Assembly (NCBI GenBank): GCA_030841285.1
Contig: JAVECW010000049.1
Location: 1 to 35,821, forward strand
DNA: 35,821 bases
Reading direction: 5' to 3'
DNA from: Microbacteriaceae bacterium
GTDB lineage: Bacteria; Actinomycetota; Actinomycetes; Actinomycetales; Microbacteriaceae
Numbering within the stretch: position 1 is the stretch's first letter; every line of letters begins with the position of its first letter. Shown here piece after piece: positions 16,760 through 25,781 of this stretch. The notes below the pieces were generated by a model. That model was given only the letters and a program-made list of their open reading frames with translations. It did not search any database and had not been told where the DNA came from. The translations under genes were made by a program, and so were the position numbers.

Positions 16760-17902
16760 TTAGGCGCCCGCCAGTCGGTCGACGGCCTCGCCGAGCACCT
16801 CGGGGGAGCACGCGAAGTTCAGGCGCGCGAAACCCGCGCCCTGTGTGCCGAACATGGGACCGGAGCTCAGCGCGACACGACCGCTCTCCAGTGCGCGGAT
16901 GCTCGGGTCGTCGCCCCAGCCCAGCGCGCGGAAGTCGAGCCAGGCGAGGTAGCTCGCGCGCGGAGCGAGGTATCCGACGCCGGGAAGTTTCTCGGCGAGC
17001 AGCGTCGTGAGCGCGTCGCGATTGCGTTCGAGTGCGCGGATTGCGCCATCCAGCCACTCCTCACCCTCCGCGAAGGCGACAGCGCTCGCGATCTGGCCGA
17101 AGAGGCCGGTGCGGTAGCGCACACTCTCGGGGAGGGTAGCGAGCAGGCGCGACATCCGCTCGCCGGCGGTCACGAACATCGCGCACTTGAGGCCCGCCAG
17201 GTTCCAGGCCTTGCTCGCCGACTCCGCGGCAATGCCGTGCTCGCGCGCGGCATCCGAAACGCTGAGGAACGGCGTGAAGACCCCGTCCGAGAGCGTGAGC
17301 GGAGCGTGGATCTCGTCACTCACGACCGTGACGCCGTAGCGAGCGGCCAGCTCGGCGACGGCGGCGAGCTGGTCGGCCGGGTGTGGATGCCCGAGCGGGT
17401 TGTGCGGATTGCACAGCAGGTACGCGCGGGCGCCAGCTGCGAACGCGCGCTCGACGCCGTCGAGGTCGATGGACCAGCCCGCGGCATTCTGCAGCAGGGG
17501 CACCTCGACGATGCGTCCACCCGCCTCTGGCACGAAGTCGAAGAACGGCGGATAGACGGGAGTGTTGATGACCACACCATCGCCCGGCCGAATGGCCAGG
17601 CGCAGCGCCTCCACGACGACGACGGCCACGTCCGCCGTGGTCGTGACCTGGGCCGGATCGACCTGCCAGCCCCAGCGGCGCGCGGCAAAGTCAGCGAACG
17701 CGCGAGGGAGCTCGCCGCCCGGCCGCGCGTATCCGGTGTCGGAGCGGCGCACCGCCTCGGTAAGCGCCTCGGCAATCGGCTCGGCGAGGGGGTAGTCCAT
17801 CTCGGCGACAAAGAGGGGGATGACGTCCTCCGGGTACGCGCGCCACTTCTCGCTCGTGCGTTCCCGTAGCGACTGCAGGGGCTCAGCGTGTACCTCGATC
17901 AC
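16760..17902 (-). CDS. PLP-dependent aminotransferase / C-S lyase, PatB/MalY type
   Basis: This is a fold-type I PLP enzyme of 380 residues. PLFVAEMDYPLAEPI near residue 29 is characteristic of the PatB/MalY cystathionine beta-lyase-like group. The cofactor lysine is Lys231 in ESASKAWNLAG, with VVSDEIHAPL (Asp196) and CNPHNPLG in front. Members cleave cystathionine or cysteine conjugates, and some act as aminotransferases, so the reaction is not settled. The open frame runs on far upstream antisense to guaB3, but homology begins at the GTG at 17902 (MIEVHAEPLQ). It is divergent from the GuaB3-like gene, with 39 bases between the starts. Confidence 0.9.
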   Translation of the reverse strand: MIEVHAEPLQSLRERTSEKWRAYPEDVIPLFVAEMDYPLAEPIAEALTEAVRRSDTGYARPGGELPRAFADFAARRWGWQVDPAQVTTTADVAVVVVEALRLAIRPGDGVVINTPVYPPFFDFVPEAGGRIVEVPLLQNAAGWSIDLDGVERAFAAGARAYLLCNPHNPLGHPHPADQLAAVAELAARYGVTVVSDEIHAPLTLSDGVFTPFLSVSDAAREHGIAAESASKAWNLAGLKCAMFVTAGERMSRLLATLPESVRYRTGLFGQIASAVAFAEGEEWLDGAIRALERNRDALTTLLAEKLPGVGYLAPRASYLAWLDFRALGWGDDPSIRALESGRVALSSGPMFGTQGAGFARLNFACSPEVLGEAVDRLAGA

Positions 17903-17929
17903 GCATCCAGCATGCCTCAAGTGCGGCCC

Positions 17930-17935
17930 TAGACT
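17930..17935 (+). promoter_or_regulatory. -10 box of the GuaB3-like gene, likely leaderless
   Basis: TAGACT is followed by six bases and the GTG at 17942. Within this 39-base divergent gap there is room only for -10 boxes. On the other strand CATGCT lies six bases before the PLP enzyme GTG, a much weaker match. Confidence 0.55.
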
Positions 17936-17941
17936 GGCACA

Positions 17942-19066
17942 GTGAGTATGGAGATTGAGATCGGGCGAGCCAAGCGCGCCCGCCGCGTCTACGCCTTTGA
18001 CGACGTCGCAGTGGTGCCGAGCCGCCGCACGCGCGACCCCGAAGACGTCTCGGTCACCTGGTCGATCGACGCGTACCAGTTCTCCATCCCGTTCATTGCC
18101 GCGCCCATGGACTCCGTCGTCTCGCCCACCACCGCGATCATGATGGGCCAGCTCGGCGGGCTCGGCGTGCTCGATCTCGAAGGCCTGTGGACGCGCTACG
18201 TCGACCCTGAGCCGCTGCTCGCTGAGATCCGCGAGCTCCCGTCCGAGAAGGCGACGGCGCGCATGCAGCAGATCTACGCGGAGCCGATCAAGCCCGAGCT
18301 CGTCACGGAGCGCCTGGCCGAGATCCGCGCGGGCGGCGTGACGGTCGCCGGCGCCCTGTCGCCGCAGCGCACGCAGGAGCTCTATAAGACGGTGATCGAG
18401 GCGGGCGTCGACCTGTTCGTCATCCGCGGCACGACCGTGTCGGCCGAGCACGTGTCGAAGAAGCTCGAACCCCTCAACCTCAAGAAGTTCATCTACGAGC
18501 TCGACGTTCCCGTCATCGTTGGCGGTGCGGCCACGTACACGGCAGCGCTGCACCTCATGCGCACGGGGGCCGCTGGCGTGCTCGTCGGGTTCGGTGGTGG
18601 TGCGGCGTCGACCACGCGCGCGACCCTCGGCATCCACGCTCCGATGGCAACTGCGGTGGCGGATGTCGCGGGCGCTCGCCGTGACTATCTGGATGAGTCC
18701 GGCGGTCGTTATGTGCACGTCATCGCCGACGGCGGCCTGGGTAACTCCGGCGACATCGTCAAGGCCATCGCGTGTGGTGCAGACGCGGTCATGCTCGGCT
18801 CGACGCTCGCGCGTGCGACGGATGCGCCTGGCCAGGGCTGGCACTGGGGCGCTGAGGCGTACCACGCGCAGTTCCCGCGCGGCAATCGCGTGCAGGTCGG
18901 CCAGATCGCGCCGCTCGAAGACATCCTCTACGGCCCGTCACCCGTGGCCGAAGGCACGGCCAACCTGGTCGGCGCGCTGCGCCGGTCGATGGCCACGACC
19001 GGATATTCGGACCTCAAGGAGTTCCAGCGCATCGAGGTCGTCCTCGCGCCCTACGGCTCCCACTAG
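17942..19066 (+). CDS. guaB3: GuaB3-family IMP dehydrogenase-related protein
   Basis: This TIM-barrel protein of 374 residues is related to GuaB but has no CBS domains. It begins with MEIEIGRAKRARRVYAFDDV, and AAPMDSVVSP and HVIADGGLGNSGDIVKA are the shared barrel motifs. The loop that holds the catalytic cysteine in GuaB (GPGSICTTR) reads GGGAASTTR here, so the cysteine is a serine at about residue 223. From the sequence, ordinary IMP dehydrogenase chemistry looks unlikely. The family is widespread in actinobacteria and its role there is not settled. The GTG start follows a -10 box by six bases. Confidence 0.92.
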   Translation: MSMEIEIGRAKRARRVYAFDDVAVVPSRRTRDPEDVSVTWSIDAYQFSIPFIAAPMDSVVSPTTAIMMGQLGGLGVLDLEGLWTRYVDPEPLLAEIRELPSEKATARMQQIYAEPIKPELVTERLAEIRAGGVTVAGALSPQRTQELYKTVIEAGVDLFVIRGTTVSAEHVSKKLEPLNLKKFIYELDVPVIVGGAATYTAALHLMRTGAAGVLVGFGGGAASTTRATLGIHAPMATAVADVAGARRDYLDESGGRYVHVIADGGLGNSGDIVKAIACGADAVMLGSTLARATDAPGQGWHWGAEAYHAQFPRGNRVQVGQIAPLEDILYGPSPVAEGTANLVGALRRSMATTGYSDLKEFQRIEVVLAPYGSH

Positions 19067-19111
19067 ACGCAATCGGACTGGTCGCGCTCGACCGGGCCGG
19101 AAAGGAAGGGC

Positions 19112-20869
19112 ATGGCGAAGGAGTCGGTCTCCTACCCGTCCAGGCTGGGTCCGGCCGAACGATCGGCCGCGATCAAGGCGCTCGCCGAGGTCGAGCTCGA
19201 TGTGCTCGTCGTGGGCGGCGGCATCGTCGGCACGGGCAGCGCTCTGGATGCTGTCACTCGCGGTTTGAACGTCGGTCTCGTGGAGGCGCGTGACTGGGCG
19301 TCTGGCACCTCGAGCAGGTCGTCGAAGCTCGTGCACGGCGGCATCCGCTACCTGGAACAGCTCGACTTCCGCCTCGTGCGCGAGGCCCTCATCGAACGCG
19401 GCCTCCTGCTGCAGCGCATCGCGCCGCACCTGGTCAAGCCCGTGCGCTTCCTGTATCCGCTCAAGCGACGCTTCATCGAGCGCGCATATGTCGGTGCCGG
19501 AATGCTTCTCTACGACCTCTTCTCGTACACGGGCGGGCGCCCGCCCGGCGTTCCCCGCCACCGCCACCTCTCCAAGCGTCAGGTGCTGAAAGCTATCCCG
19601 AGCCTCGCCGACGGTGCGCTGGTCGGCGGCATCACCTACTACGACGCGCAGGTGGATGACGCACGCTACGTCGCCAACCTCGTGCGGACCGCCGCGCACT
19701 ATGGCGCGCACGTCGCCAGCCGGGTGCGCGTCGAGGGCTTCATCAAGGTCGGTGAGCGCGTGGTCGGTGTGAAGGCGCACGACCTGCACTCCGGTGAACG
19801 ATTCGAGATCCGGGCGAAGCAGGTGGTGAACGCCACGGGCGTGTGGACGGATGACACCCAGGCCATGGTGGGCGAGCGCGGCCAGTTCAAGGTGCGGGCC
19901 TCCAAGGGCGTGCACCTCGTCGTGCCGCGTGACCGCTTCCAATCGCGGATGGGGCTCCTGCTGCGCACGGAGAAGAGCGTGCTTTTCGTGATTCCGTGGG
20001 GCAGGCACTGGCTCATCGGCACGACAGACACCGACTGGAATCTCGACAAGGCGCATCCTGCGGCGACGGCCGCGGATATCGACTACCTGCTCGAACATGT
20101 CAACTCCGTGCTCAGCGTCCCGCTGACCCGAGAGGACGTCGAAGGCGTCTACGCGGGGCTCCGACCCCTGCTCGCAGGAGAGTCCGACCAGACCTCCAAG
20201 CTGTCGCGTGAACACCTCGTTGCGCACTCGGTTCCGGGTCTCGTGGTCATCGCGGGCGGCAAGTGGACGACGTACCGGGTCATGGCGAAGGATGCGATCG
20301 ACGCGGCGGTCGATGCCCTCGACGGCAAGATTCCGTCGAGCACGACGCAGGAGATCTCGCTCGTGGGAGCGGAGGGCTACCAGGCCGCCTGGAACAGGCG
20401 AGCGAGGATCGCGGCCAGGAACGGGCTGCACCCGGACAGGATCGAACACCTGCTCAACCGCTACGGCACGCTCGCGGATGAGCTGCTCGCCCTCATCCGC
20501 ACGCGGCCGGAGCTTGCAGAGCCGCTGCCGGGCGCCGACGACTACCTGGCCGTCGAGGTCGTTTACGCGGCATCGCACGAGGGTGCGCTGCACCTCGACG
20601 ACGTGCTCGCCCGCCGCACGCGCATCTCGATCGAGGCCTGGGATCGCGGTGTCTCCGCCGCCCCGGTCGCCGCGAGGCTCATGGCCGGCGTGCTCGGCTG
20701 GGACGCTGCGCGCGAGGAGCGCGAGGTGGCCTTCTACGTGAAGCGGGTGGCGGCCGAGCGGGCCAGCCAGGAGCAGCCGGATGACGCATCCGCAGACCGG
20801 ATCCGCCTCGAGGCGCCCGACGTCAATGGGCCCGACCGCGCGGGGGATCGCCCCCCGACCGGCCGATGA
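19112..20869 (+). CDS. glpD: Glycerol-3-phosphate dehydrogenase (FAD-dependent)
   Basis: GlpD oxidises glycerol-3-phosphate to dihydroxyacetone phosphate at the membrane and passes electrons to quinone. The 585-residue product has the FAD-binding loop VVGGGIVGTGSALDA near residue 33 and SSKLVHGGIRYLEQ just after it, the second signature of the family. GRHWLIGTTDTDW and GGKWTTYRVMA follow, then the helical C-terminal domain. A strong GGAAAGGAAGGG precedes the ATG. It lies 45 bases after the GuaB3-like gene and may share its transcript. The 3' end contains GGGGG-ATCG-CCCCC (20842-20855), a small hairpin inside the last codons. Confidence 0.95.
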   Translation: MAKESVSYPSRLGPAERSAAIKALAEVELDVLVVGGGIVGTGSALDAVTRGLNVGLVEARDWASGTSSRSSKLVHGGIRYLEQLDFRLVREALIERGLLLQRIAPHLVKPVRFLYPLKRRFIERAYVGAGMLLYDLFSYTGGRPPGVPRHRHLSKRQVLKAIPSLADGALVGGITYYDAQVDDARYVANLVRTAAHYGAHVASRVRVEGFIKVGERVVGVKAHDLHSGERFEIRAKQVVNATGVWTDDTQAMVGERGQFKVRASKGVHLVVPRDRFQSRMGLLLRTEKSVLFVIPWGRHWLIGTTDTDWNLDKAHPAATAADIDYLLEHVNSVLSVPLTREDVEGVYAGLRPLLAGESDQTSKLSREHLVAHSVPGLVVIAGGKWTTYRVMAKDAIDAAVDALDGKIPSSTTQEISLVGAEGYQAAWNRRARIAARNGLHPDRIEHLLNRYGTLADELLALIRTRPELAEPLPGADDYLAVEVVYAASHEGALHLDDVLARRTRISIEAWDRGVSAAPVAARLMAGVLGWDAAREEREVAFYVKRVAAERASQEQPDDASADRIRLEAPDVNGPDRAGDRPPTGR

Positions 20870-20877
20870 GCGTTCGG

Positions 20878-20883
20878 TAGGAT
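20878..20883 (+). promoter_or_regulatory. -10 box upstream of khtT
   Basis: TAGGAT lies 35 bases before the khtT ATG. The expected transcript start near 20890 leaves a short leader with TTGGAG (20905-20910) as ribosome binding site. It could drive the whole khtT-khtU-SURF1-DUF3817-guaA run. Confidence 0.5.
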
Positions 20884-20918
20884 TGGACCACTGCCCCAAC
20901 TTCTTTGGAGACGTGACG

Positions 20919-21461
20919 ATGGTGGACGTTCGGCGGGTCAAGCTTCCCGGGGTCGGTGTGCTGCACACTTTCGTGACGGATGACGGCGGCAAGGTGGGCG
21001 TGATCGCCCACCGCTCCGGCCACAGCGACCTGATCACGTTCTCCGATGACGGCGACGGCGCGGATGTCACCAAGGTCTCCCTGCGCCTGAACGAGGACGA
21101 GGCGCACACGCTCGCCGAGTTGCTCGGCGGAACGCAGATCACCGAATCTCTCACCGCACTCGACCAGATTCCCGGCCTCAGCATCGACTGGTTCACCGTC
21201 GACTACGACGACCACATCGCAGGGCAGCAACTCGGCAACCCGATCGAGCGCGGCCTGGTCGGCCTCACCGTCGTCGCCGTCGTGCGCGGCGACTCGGCGA
21301 ACCCGGCACCCGCACCAGACTTCAAGGTGTTCCCCGGGGACACGCTCGTCGTCGCCGGATCGCCAGACAAGGTCGCCAAGGCGTTCCACTTCTTCCGTAC
21401 CGGAGAACTACCAGTCAGGGCCTCGGCCAACTCGGCCGACGACGCACCGCCCGGGGGATAG
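20919..21461 (+). CDS. khtT: Regulatory subunit of a cation:proton antiporter (KhtT-like)
   Basis: The 180-residue product has a cytoplasmic N-terminal domain (VRRVKLPGVGVLHTF) and a C-terminal TrkA-C/RCK-C domain at about residues 98-165, with LVGLTVVAVVRG and VFPGDTLVVAGSPDKVAK. This matches KhtT, the soluble gating partner of the KhtU potassium/proton antiporter in Bacillus. RCK-C domains of this kind can bind cyclic di-AMP, which I infer only from the family. The open frame extends upstream to 20781, but the ATG at 20919 has a good Shine-Dalgarno and begins where homology begins. khtU starts two bases after the stop. Confidence 0.88.
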   Translation: MVDVRRVKLPGVGVLHTFVTDDGGKVGVIAHRSGHSDLITFSDDGDGADVTKVSLRLNEDEAHTLAELLGGTQITESLTALDQIPGLSIDWFTVDYDDHIAGQQLGNPIERGLVGLTVVAVVRGDSANPAPAPDFKVFPGDTLVVAGSPDKVAKAFHFFRTGELPVRASANSADDAPPGG

Positions 21462-21463
21462 CC

Positions 21464-22804
21464 ATGCATCTCGGCGAAGACCTCATCGTTCTCGGCCTGC
21501 TCCTGCTCGTTGCATACGTCCTGGGGCGGCTCGGCAAGTTGGTGGGTCTTCCCGCGATTCCCATCTACATGCTGGTCGGCCTGCTCGCGAGCCCCCAGAC
21601 CCATTGGTTCCCACTCACTGTCAACGCGAGCTACATCGAGCTCATCGCGATCTTTGGGCTCATCCTGCTGCTGTTCAGCCTTGGCCTCGAATTCGACCAG
21701 GATGAATTCTTCGGCGACGCGAAGAAGCTCCTGATCTCGGGCGGCTCGTACATCATCCTCAATGTCGGCGCCGGGTTCCTGTTCGGGATCATGGTGGGCT
21801 GGGGCACGCGCGAAGCTCTGGTCATCGCCGGCATGACCGGGACATCCTCGAGCGCAATCATCACGAAACTGCTGATCGAGCTGCGTCGACTGGCCAACAC
21901 CGAAACTCCGATGATCCTCGGCGTGACGGTGGTCGGCGACATCTTCATCGCGGTCTACCTCGCGATCGTGTCTGTCGTGCTCAGCGGCAAGACCGAGCCG
22001 TGGCCGATCGTGCTCCAGCTCACGGTGGCATTCCTCTTCCTCATCATCATGTTCTCGATTGCACGCTGGGGCGGCCGTGTCGTGTCGCGGATCATCCGCA
22101 CGAAGGACGACGAGTTGTTCACGATCCTGTTCTTCGGGCTCGCGGTGCTCTTCGCCGGGATCGGCGAGCTGATCGGCGTAACGACCGCGATCGGTGCCTT
22201 CCTGATCGGGCTCGTCCTGGCGGCGAGCCGGTACCGGCCCAGGATCGAGCGGGTCGCCGTTCCCCTGCGCGACGTGTTCGCCGCGTTCTTCTTCCTCAAC
22301 TTCGGGCTCGTTCTCAACGTCGCCGAGTTCCCTCGCGTGATCGGCGTTGTCCTGCTCGCGGTGCTCATGACGGTGGTGCTCAACGTCGTGGCCGGGCAAC
22401 TCGTGTCGTGGCTGCACACCCTGGGCGTGCAGGCCGGCATCAACGCAGCAGCTATCCTGATGAACCGAGGCGAGTTCACGCTCATCCTCGCGACGCTCGC
22501 GATTGGCGCGGGGCTCGACGAGCGTCTCGAGCCGTTCGCGGGCCTGTACGTGCTCATCATGGCCGTTCTCGGTCCGCTTCTCTCAGCAAATTCGGAGAGG
22601 ATTGGAGGCGTGATCCTCCGCACAAAGAAGAGCTCGCGCCTCAAGGGGCGCGATCCCATGCTCGATGAGGAGATCGCCCTCGTTGAGGCTGCGACAGCGG
22701 AACCAGGATCCGGATCGGATGTCGAGACGAGGCACGCCGTCGACCGCGTGGTCGAGCAGGCGATGCAACAGCCAGACACCAATGGTGACCGAAAGCAGGA
22801 GTGA
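21464..22804 (+). CDS. khtU: CPA2-family potassium/proton antiporter (KhtU/KefB-like)
   Basis: This is a membrane antiporter of 446 residues with 12 or 13 hydrophobic segments. It shows LLLFSLGLEFDQDEF, then GMTGTSSSAIITKLL (the unwound ion-binding helix region) and AIGAFLIGLVLA, all typical of the CPA2 Na/H exchanger fold. The last 60 or so residues are hydrophilic and have no RCK domain, which agrees with the regulator being a separate protein encoded just upstream. The pair probably exports potassium or ammonium when turgor or pH requires it. The stop overlaps the SURF1 GTG. Confidence 0.92.
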   Translation: MHLGEDLIVLGLLLLVAYVLGRLGKLVGLPAIPIYMLVGLLASPQTHWFPLTVNASYIELIAIFGLILLLFSLGLEFDQDEFFGDAKKLLISGGSYIILNVGAGFLFGIMVGWGTREALVIAGMTGTSSSAIITKLLIELRRLANTETPMILGVTVVGDIFIAVYLAIVSVVLSGKTEPWPIVLQLTVAFLFLIIMFSIARWGGRVVSRIIRTKDDELFTILFFGLAVLFAGIGELIGVTTAIGAFLIGLVLAASRYRPRIERVAVPLRDVFAAFFFLNFGLVLNVAEFPRVIGVVLLAVLMTVVLNVVAGQLVSWLHTLGVQAGINAAAILMNRGEFTLILATLAIGAGLDERLEPFAGLYVLIMAVLGPLLSANSERIGGVILRTKKSSRLKGRDPMLDEEIALVEAATAEPGSGSDVETRHAVDRVVEQAMQQPDTNGDRKQE

Positions 22805-23643
22805 CGATTACCGAGAACACCAGCAGCGTCGAGACGACACTGTTCCGCATGATGCTGCGCCCGCGCTGGATCGGCGCCCTGCTCCTCGCGCTGGCGCTCG
22901 CCGCGGGATTCGCCTGGCTCGGCCAGTGGCAGCTGGCCCGCGCCATCGACTCCGGCACGGTGTCGGAGACGCAGACCGAGTCCACCGTGCCACTCGCCAG
23001 CGCCGCCAAGCCGTCGGGGCCCATCCTTGATGCGTCGATCGGCCAGCTCGTGACCGTCACCGCGTCGTTCACCCCGAGCGACTACCAGTTGCTCGAGGGT
23101 CGCCTCAACAAGGGCGTCGCCGGGTACTGGGTCGTCGCGCACGCAACGGTGGCCGGTACGGATGCCGGCGGCCCGCCCGTCGCGCTCGCGGTTGCGCGCG
23201 GATGGGCGGCCGACAAGGCGACCGCCACGAGGGTCTTGGCCCAACTCGCAAACGAGCCGGCCACCGAGCAGACCATCGTCGGACGGCTCCTGCCGACCGA
23301 GGCGCCAACGGTGCCTGACCCCAAGGGGGACCCGAAGGTGATGAAGGACATGTCGGTCGCGGCGCTGTACAACCTGTGGACCGGCGTCGACCACACCGCT
23401 GTCTATGAGGCATACGTCGTGCAGAAGGTCCCGCCGGCCGGGCTCGTCGCGATCGATTCCCCGCCGCCGATCCAGCAGCAGACCGTCAACTGGCTCAACA
23501 TCTTCTACGCGGCCGAGTGGGCGATCTTCGCCGGCTTCGCGGTCTTCTTCTGGTACCGGCTGGTGAAGGATGCCAAGGAGAAAGAAGACGAATTGCGCGA
23601 GCTGGAGCGCGAGTCGGCGGCTCTGCTCGGGAAAGTAGAATAA
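22801..23643 (+). CDS. SURF1-family cytochrome oxidase biogenesis protein
   Basis: The 280-residue product has one transmembrane segment near the N-terminus (about residues 19-36), with GFAWLGQWQLARA at its outer end, and a second near the C-terminus (about 240-256). Between them lies an extracytoplasmic domain. This is the SURF1/Shy1 layout, and the family helps insert haem a into cytochrome c oxidase subunit I. The start is GTG and overlaps the khtU stop by four bases, with AGCAGGA as ribosome binding site. A charged tail (KDAKEKEDELRELERES) probably faces the cytoplasm. Confidence 0.9.
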   Translation: MTITENTSSVETTLFRMMLRPRWIGALLLALALAAGFAWLGQWQLARAIDSGTVSETQTESTVPLASAAKPSGPILDASIGQLVTVTASFTPSDYQLLEGRLNKGVAGYWVVAHATVAGTDAGGPPVALAVARGWAADKATATRVLAQLANEPATEQTIVGRLLPTEAPTVPDPKGDPKVMKDMSVAALYNLWTGVDHTAVYEAYVVQKVPPAGLVAIDSPPPIQQQTVNWLNIFYAAEWAIFAGFAVFFWYRLVKDAKEKEDELRELERESAALLGKVE

Positions 23644-23647
23644 GATC

Positions 23648-24097
23648 ATGGCCCTCGCTCCCAAGCCCGAAGCGTTCCCCAAGATACGAGGGTCGCTTCG
23701 GCTCTACCAGGTGTGTGCATACATCACCGGCATCATGCTGCTGCTCCTCTGCGTGGAGATGATCGTCAAGTACGGCATGGGCTACCAGTTGTTCGCGTTC
23801 AGCAATTACGGCGCCGTCGCGTTCGTGCCCGTCGCCTCCGTCGTGCCGCCGACGGGAGTCGACGTCAGCACCGGCATTCTGATCGCACACGGCTGGCTGT
23901 ACGTGTTGTACCTCTTCTCCGACTTCCGGCTCTGGAGCCTGATGCGGTGGAATGCCGTACGGTTCGTGACGATCGCGCTCGGTGGCGTCATCCCGTTCCT
24001 GTCGTTCTTCGTCGAAGCCCGCATCAACCGCGAGGTGAAGGCCTACCTGGCCAGCCGCGAGGCCGAAGCAGCGACCCTGGTGGAGGCATCCCATTAG
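23648..24097 (+). CDS. DUF3817 membrane protein
   Basis: The 149-residue product is an integral membrane protein with three hydrophobic segments (about residues 23-41, 74-95 and 104-121) and a charged C-terminus. It matches the DUF3817 family, which in actinobacteria is often encoded just before guaA. The function is unknown. The ATG lies four bases after the SURF1 stop. The TAG stop overlaps by one base the ATT that I propose as the guaA start, so translation of the two is probably coupled. Confidence 0.88.
   Translation: MALAPKPEAFPKIRGSLRLYQVCAYITGIMLLLLCVEMIVKYGMGYQLFAFSNYGAVAFVPVASVVPPTGVDVSTGILIAHGWLYVLYLFSDFRLWSLMRWNAVRFVTIALGGVIPFLSFFVEARINREVKAYLASREAEAATLVEASH
24081..24095 (+). promoter_or_regulatory. 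Shine-Dalgarno and ATT start codon of guaA
   Basis: TGGAGG (24081-24086) is followed by six bases and ATT (24093-24095). It is the only strong ribosome binding site at a suitable distance from a possible initiator in the guaA frame upstream of the glutaminase domain. Confidence 0.65.
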
Positions 24098-25703
24098 CAG
24101 CGAGCAGCCGAACACGACAGCGCCATCGAACACAACGGAGCACCTAACCGGTCCGGTTCTCGTCGTCGATTTCGGCGCACAGTACGCCCAGCTGATCGCG
24201 CGCCGCGTGCGTGAGGCCAGTGTCTACTCGGAGATCGTGCCGCACACGATCACGGCGGCCGAGGTTGCCGAGAAGCGCCCAGCCGGCATCGTGCTCTCCG
24301 GCGGCCCGTCGAGCGTGTACGAGGAGGGTGCGCCGCAGCTCGATCGCGGCATCCTCGAACTCGGCATCCCGGTGCTCGGTATCTGTTACGGCTTCCAGGT
24401 CATGGCGACCGCACTCGGCGGCGAGGTGGCTCACACGGGTCAGCGTGAGTACGGGGCGACGGATGTCACCGTCGCCGACGGCGGCGTGCTCCTCGGCGGC
24501 CAGCCGCAGGAACAGACCACCTGGATGAGCCACGGTGACTCCGTATCGCGCGCGCCAGAGGGCTTCTCGGTGCTCGCGTCGAGCGCAGCCACACCCGTCG
24601 CCGCGTTCGAGAACGGCGAGCGGCGCCTGTATGGCGTGCAGTGGCATCCAGAGGTGAAGCACACCGAGTTCGGCCAGCGGGTCCTGGAGAACTTCCTGCA
24701 CCGGGCGGCGGGCATCCCAGCAGACTGGAACAGCGGCAACGTGATCGCAGACCAGGTTGCGGCGATCCAGGCCCAGGTGGGCACGGGCAAGGTCATCTGC
24801 GGGCTTTCCGGTGGCGTCGACTCGGCAGTGGCTGCCGCACTTGTGCACAAGGCCGTCGGCGACCAACTCGTATGCGTCTTCGTCGACCACGGCCTGTTGC
24901 GGCAGGACGAGCGCCGCCAGGTCGAGGAGGACTATGTGGCAGCGACGGGTGTCCGCCTCGTCACGATCGACGCAGAGGCCCAGTTCCTGGATGCCCTCGC
25001 CGGCGTGAGCGACCCGGAGACCAAGCGCAAGATCATCGGTCGCGAATTCATCCGAACGTTCGAGAAGGCACAGGTCGACCTCATCGCAGAGGCGGCGGCG
25101 GATGGCGACCCCATCCGGTATCTCGTGCAGGGCACGCTCTACCCGGACGTCGTCGAATCGGGTGGCGGTACGGGAACGGCAAACATCAAGAGCCACCACA
25201 ACGTGGGCGGGCTCCCCGAGGACCTGCAGTTCGAGCTCGTCGAGCCGCTGCGGACCCTGTTCAAGGATGAGGTTCGCGCGATCGGCCGCGAGCTCGGTCT
25301 GCCAGAGGCGATCGTGGGACGTCAGCCGTTCCCCGGCCCAGGGCTGGGCATCCGCATCGTGGGCGAGGTCACGGCCGAGCGCCTCGACCTGCTGCGCGAG
25401 GCGGATGCCATCGTGCGCGCCGAGCTGACCGCCGCCGGTCTCGACAACGAGATCTGGCAGTGCCCCGTCGTGCTTCTCGCCGATGTGCGCTCGGTCGGAG
25501 TGCAGGGCGACGGGCGCACCTACGGGCACCCGATCGTGCTGCGCCCCGTCTCGAGCGAGGATGCGATGACCGCTGACTGGACGCGCCTGCCATACGACCT
25601 GCTTGCCAGGATCTCGAACCGCATCACCAATGAGGTGTCCGGCGTCAACCGGGTCGTGCTCGATGTCACGTCGAAGCCACCGGGAACGATCGAGTGGGAG
25701 TAG
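24093..25703 (+). CDS. guaA: GMP synthase (glutamine-hydrolysing), probable ATT start
   Basis: GuaA aminates XMP to GMP using glutamine and ATP. The class I glutaminase domain starts at [14 protein letters not shown] (24153), with the nucleophile in LGICYGFQ at about Cys98 and the partner histidine in QWHPEV. The ATP-pyrophosphatase domain follows with [12 protein letters not shown], and the dimerisation domain ends in GTIEWE. An ordinary start is missing. The frame is open from 24039, and the only codon of the usual start set before the third strand of the domain is a GTG at 24207, which would remove the essential first strand. The ATT at 24093 follows TGGAGG by six bases and gives a 536-residue protein with a short polar N-terminus, close to the normal length. 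Gene identity is certain; the start is inferred. Confidence 0.9.
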   Translation: MSSEQPNTTAPSNTTEHLTGPVLVVDFGAQYAQLIARRVREASVYSEIVPHTITAAEVAEKRPAGIVLSGGPSSVYEEGAPQLDRGILELGIPVLGICYGFQVMATALGGEVAHTGQREYGATDVTVADGGVLLGGQPQEQTTWMSHGDSVSRAPEGFSVLASSAATPVAAFENGERRLYGVQWHPEVKHTEFGQRVLENFLHRAAGIPADWNSGNVIADQVAAIQAQVGTGKVICGLSGGVDSAVAAALVHKAVGDQLVCVFVDHGLLRQDERRQVEEDYVAATGVRLVTIDAEAQFLDALAGVSDPETKRKIIGREFIRTFEKAQVDLIAEAAADGDPIRYLVQGTLYPDVVESGGGTGTANIKSHHNVGGLPEDLQFELVEPLRTLFKDEVRAIGRELGLPEAIVGRQPFPGPGLGIRIVGEVTAERLDLLREADAIVRAELTAAGLDNEIWQCPVVLLADVRSVGVQGDGRTYGHPIVLRPVSSEDAMTADWTRLPYDLLARISNRITNEVSGVNRVVLDVTSKPPGTIEWE

Positions 25704-25720
25704 CCGCAGAGGCGACAGAT

Positions 25721-25759
25721 ACGAGAGAAGGGCCGCCCGATGGACGGCCCTTCTCTCGT
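25721..25759. terminator. Strong bidirectional terminator between guaA and the BI-1 gene
   Basis: CGAGAGAAGGGCCG (25722-25735) pairs perfectly with CGGCCCTTCTCTCG (25745-25758), with an outer A-T pair. A short TTT follows on the plus strand. It separates two convergent genes. Confidence 0.88.
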
Positions 25760-25781
25760 TTGCCTGGTGCTGGCGTAACCG

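Noticed and set aside
18938-21196. 752-codon minus-strand open frame across glpD and khtT
   Set aside because: It is a shadow of conserved plus-strand genes, with low-complexity charged sequence and no recognisable domain.
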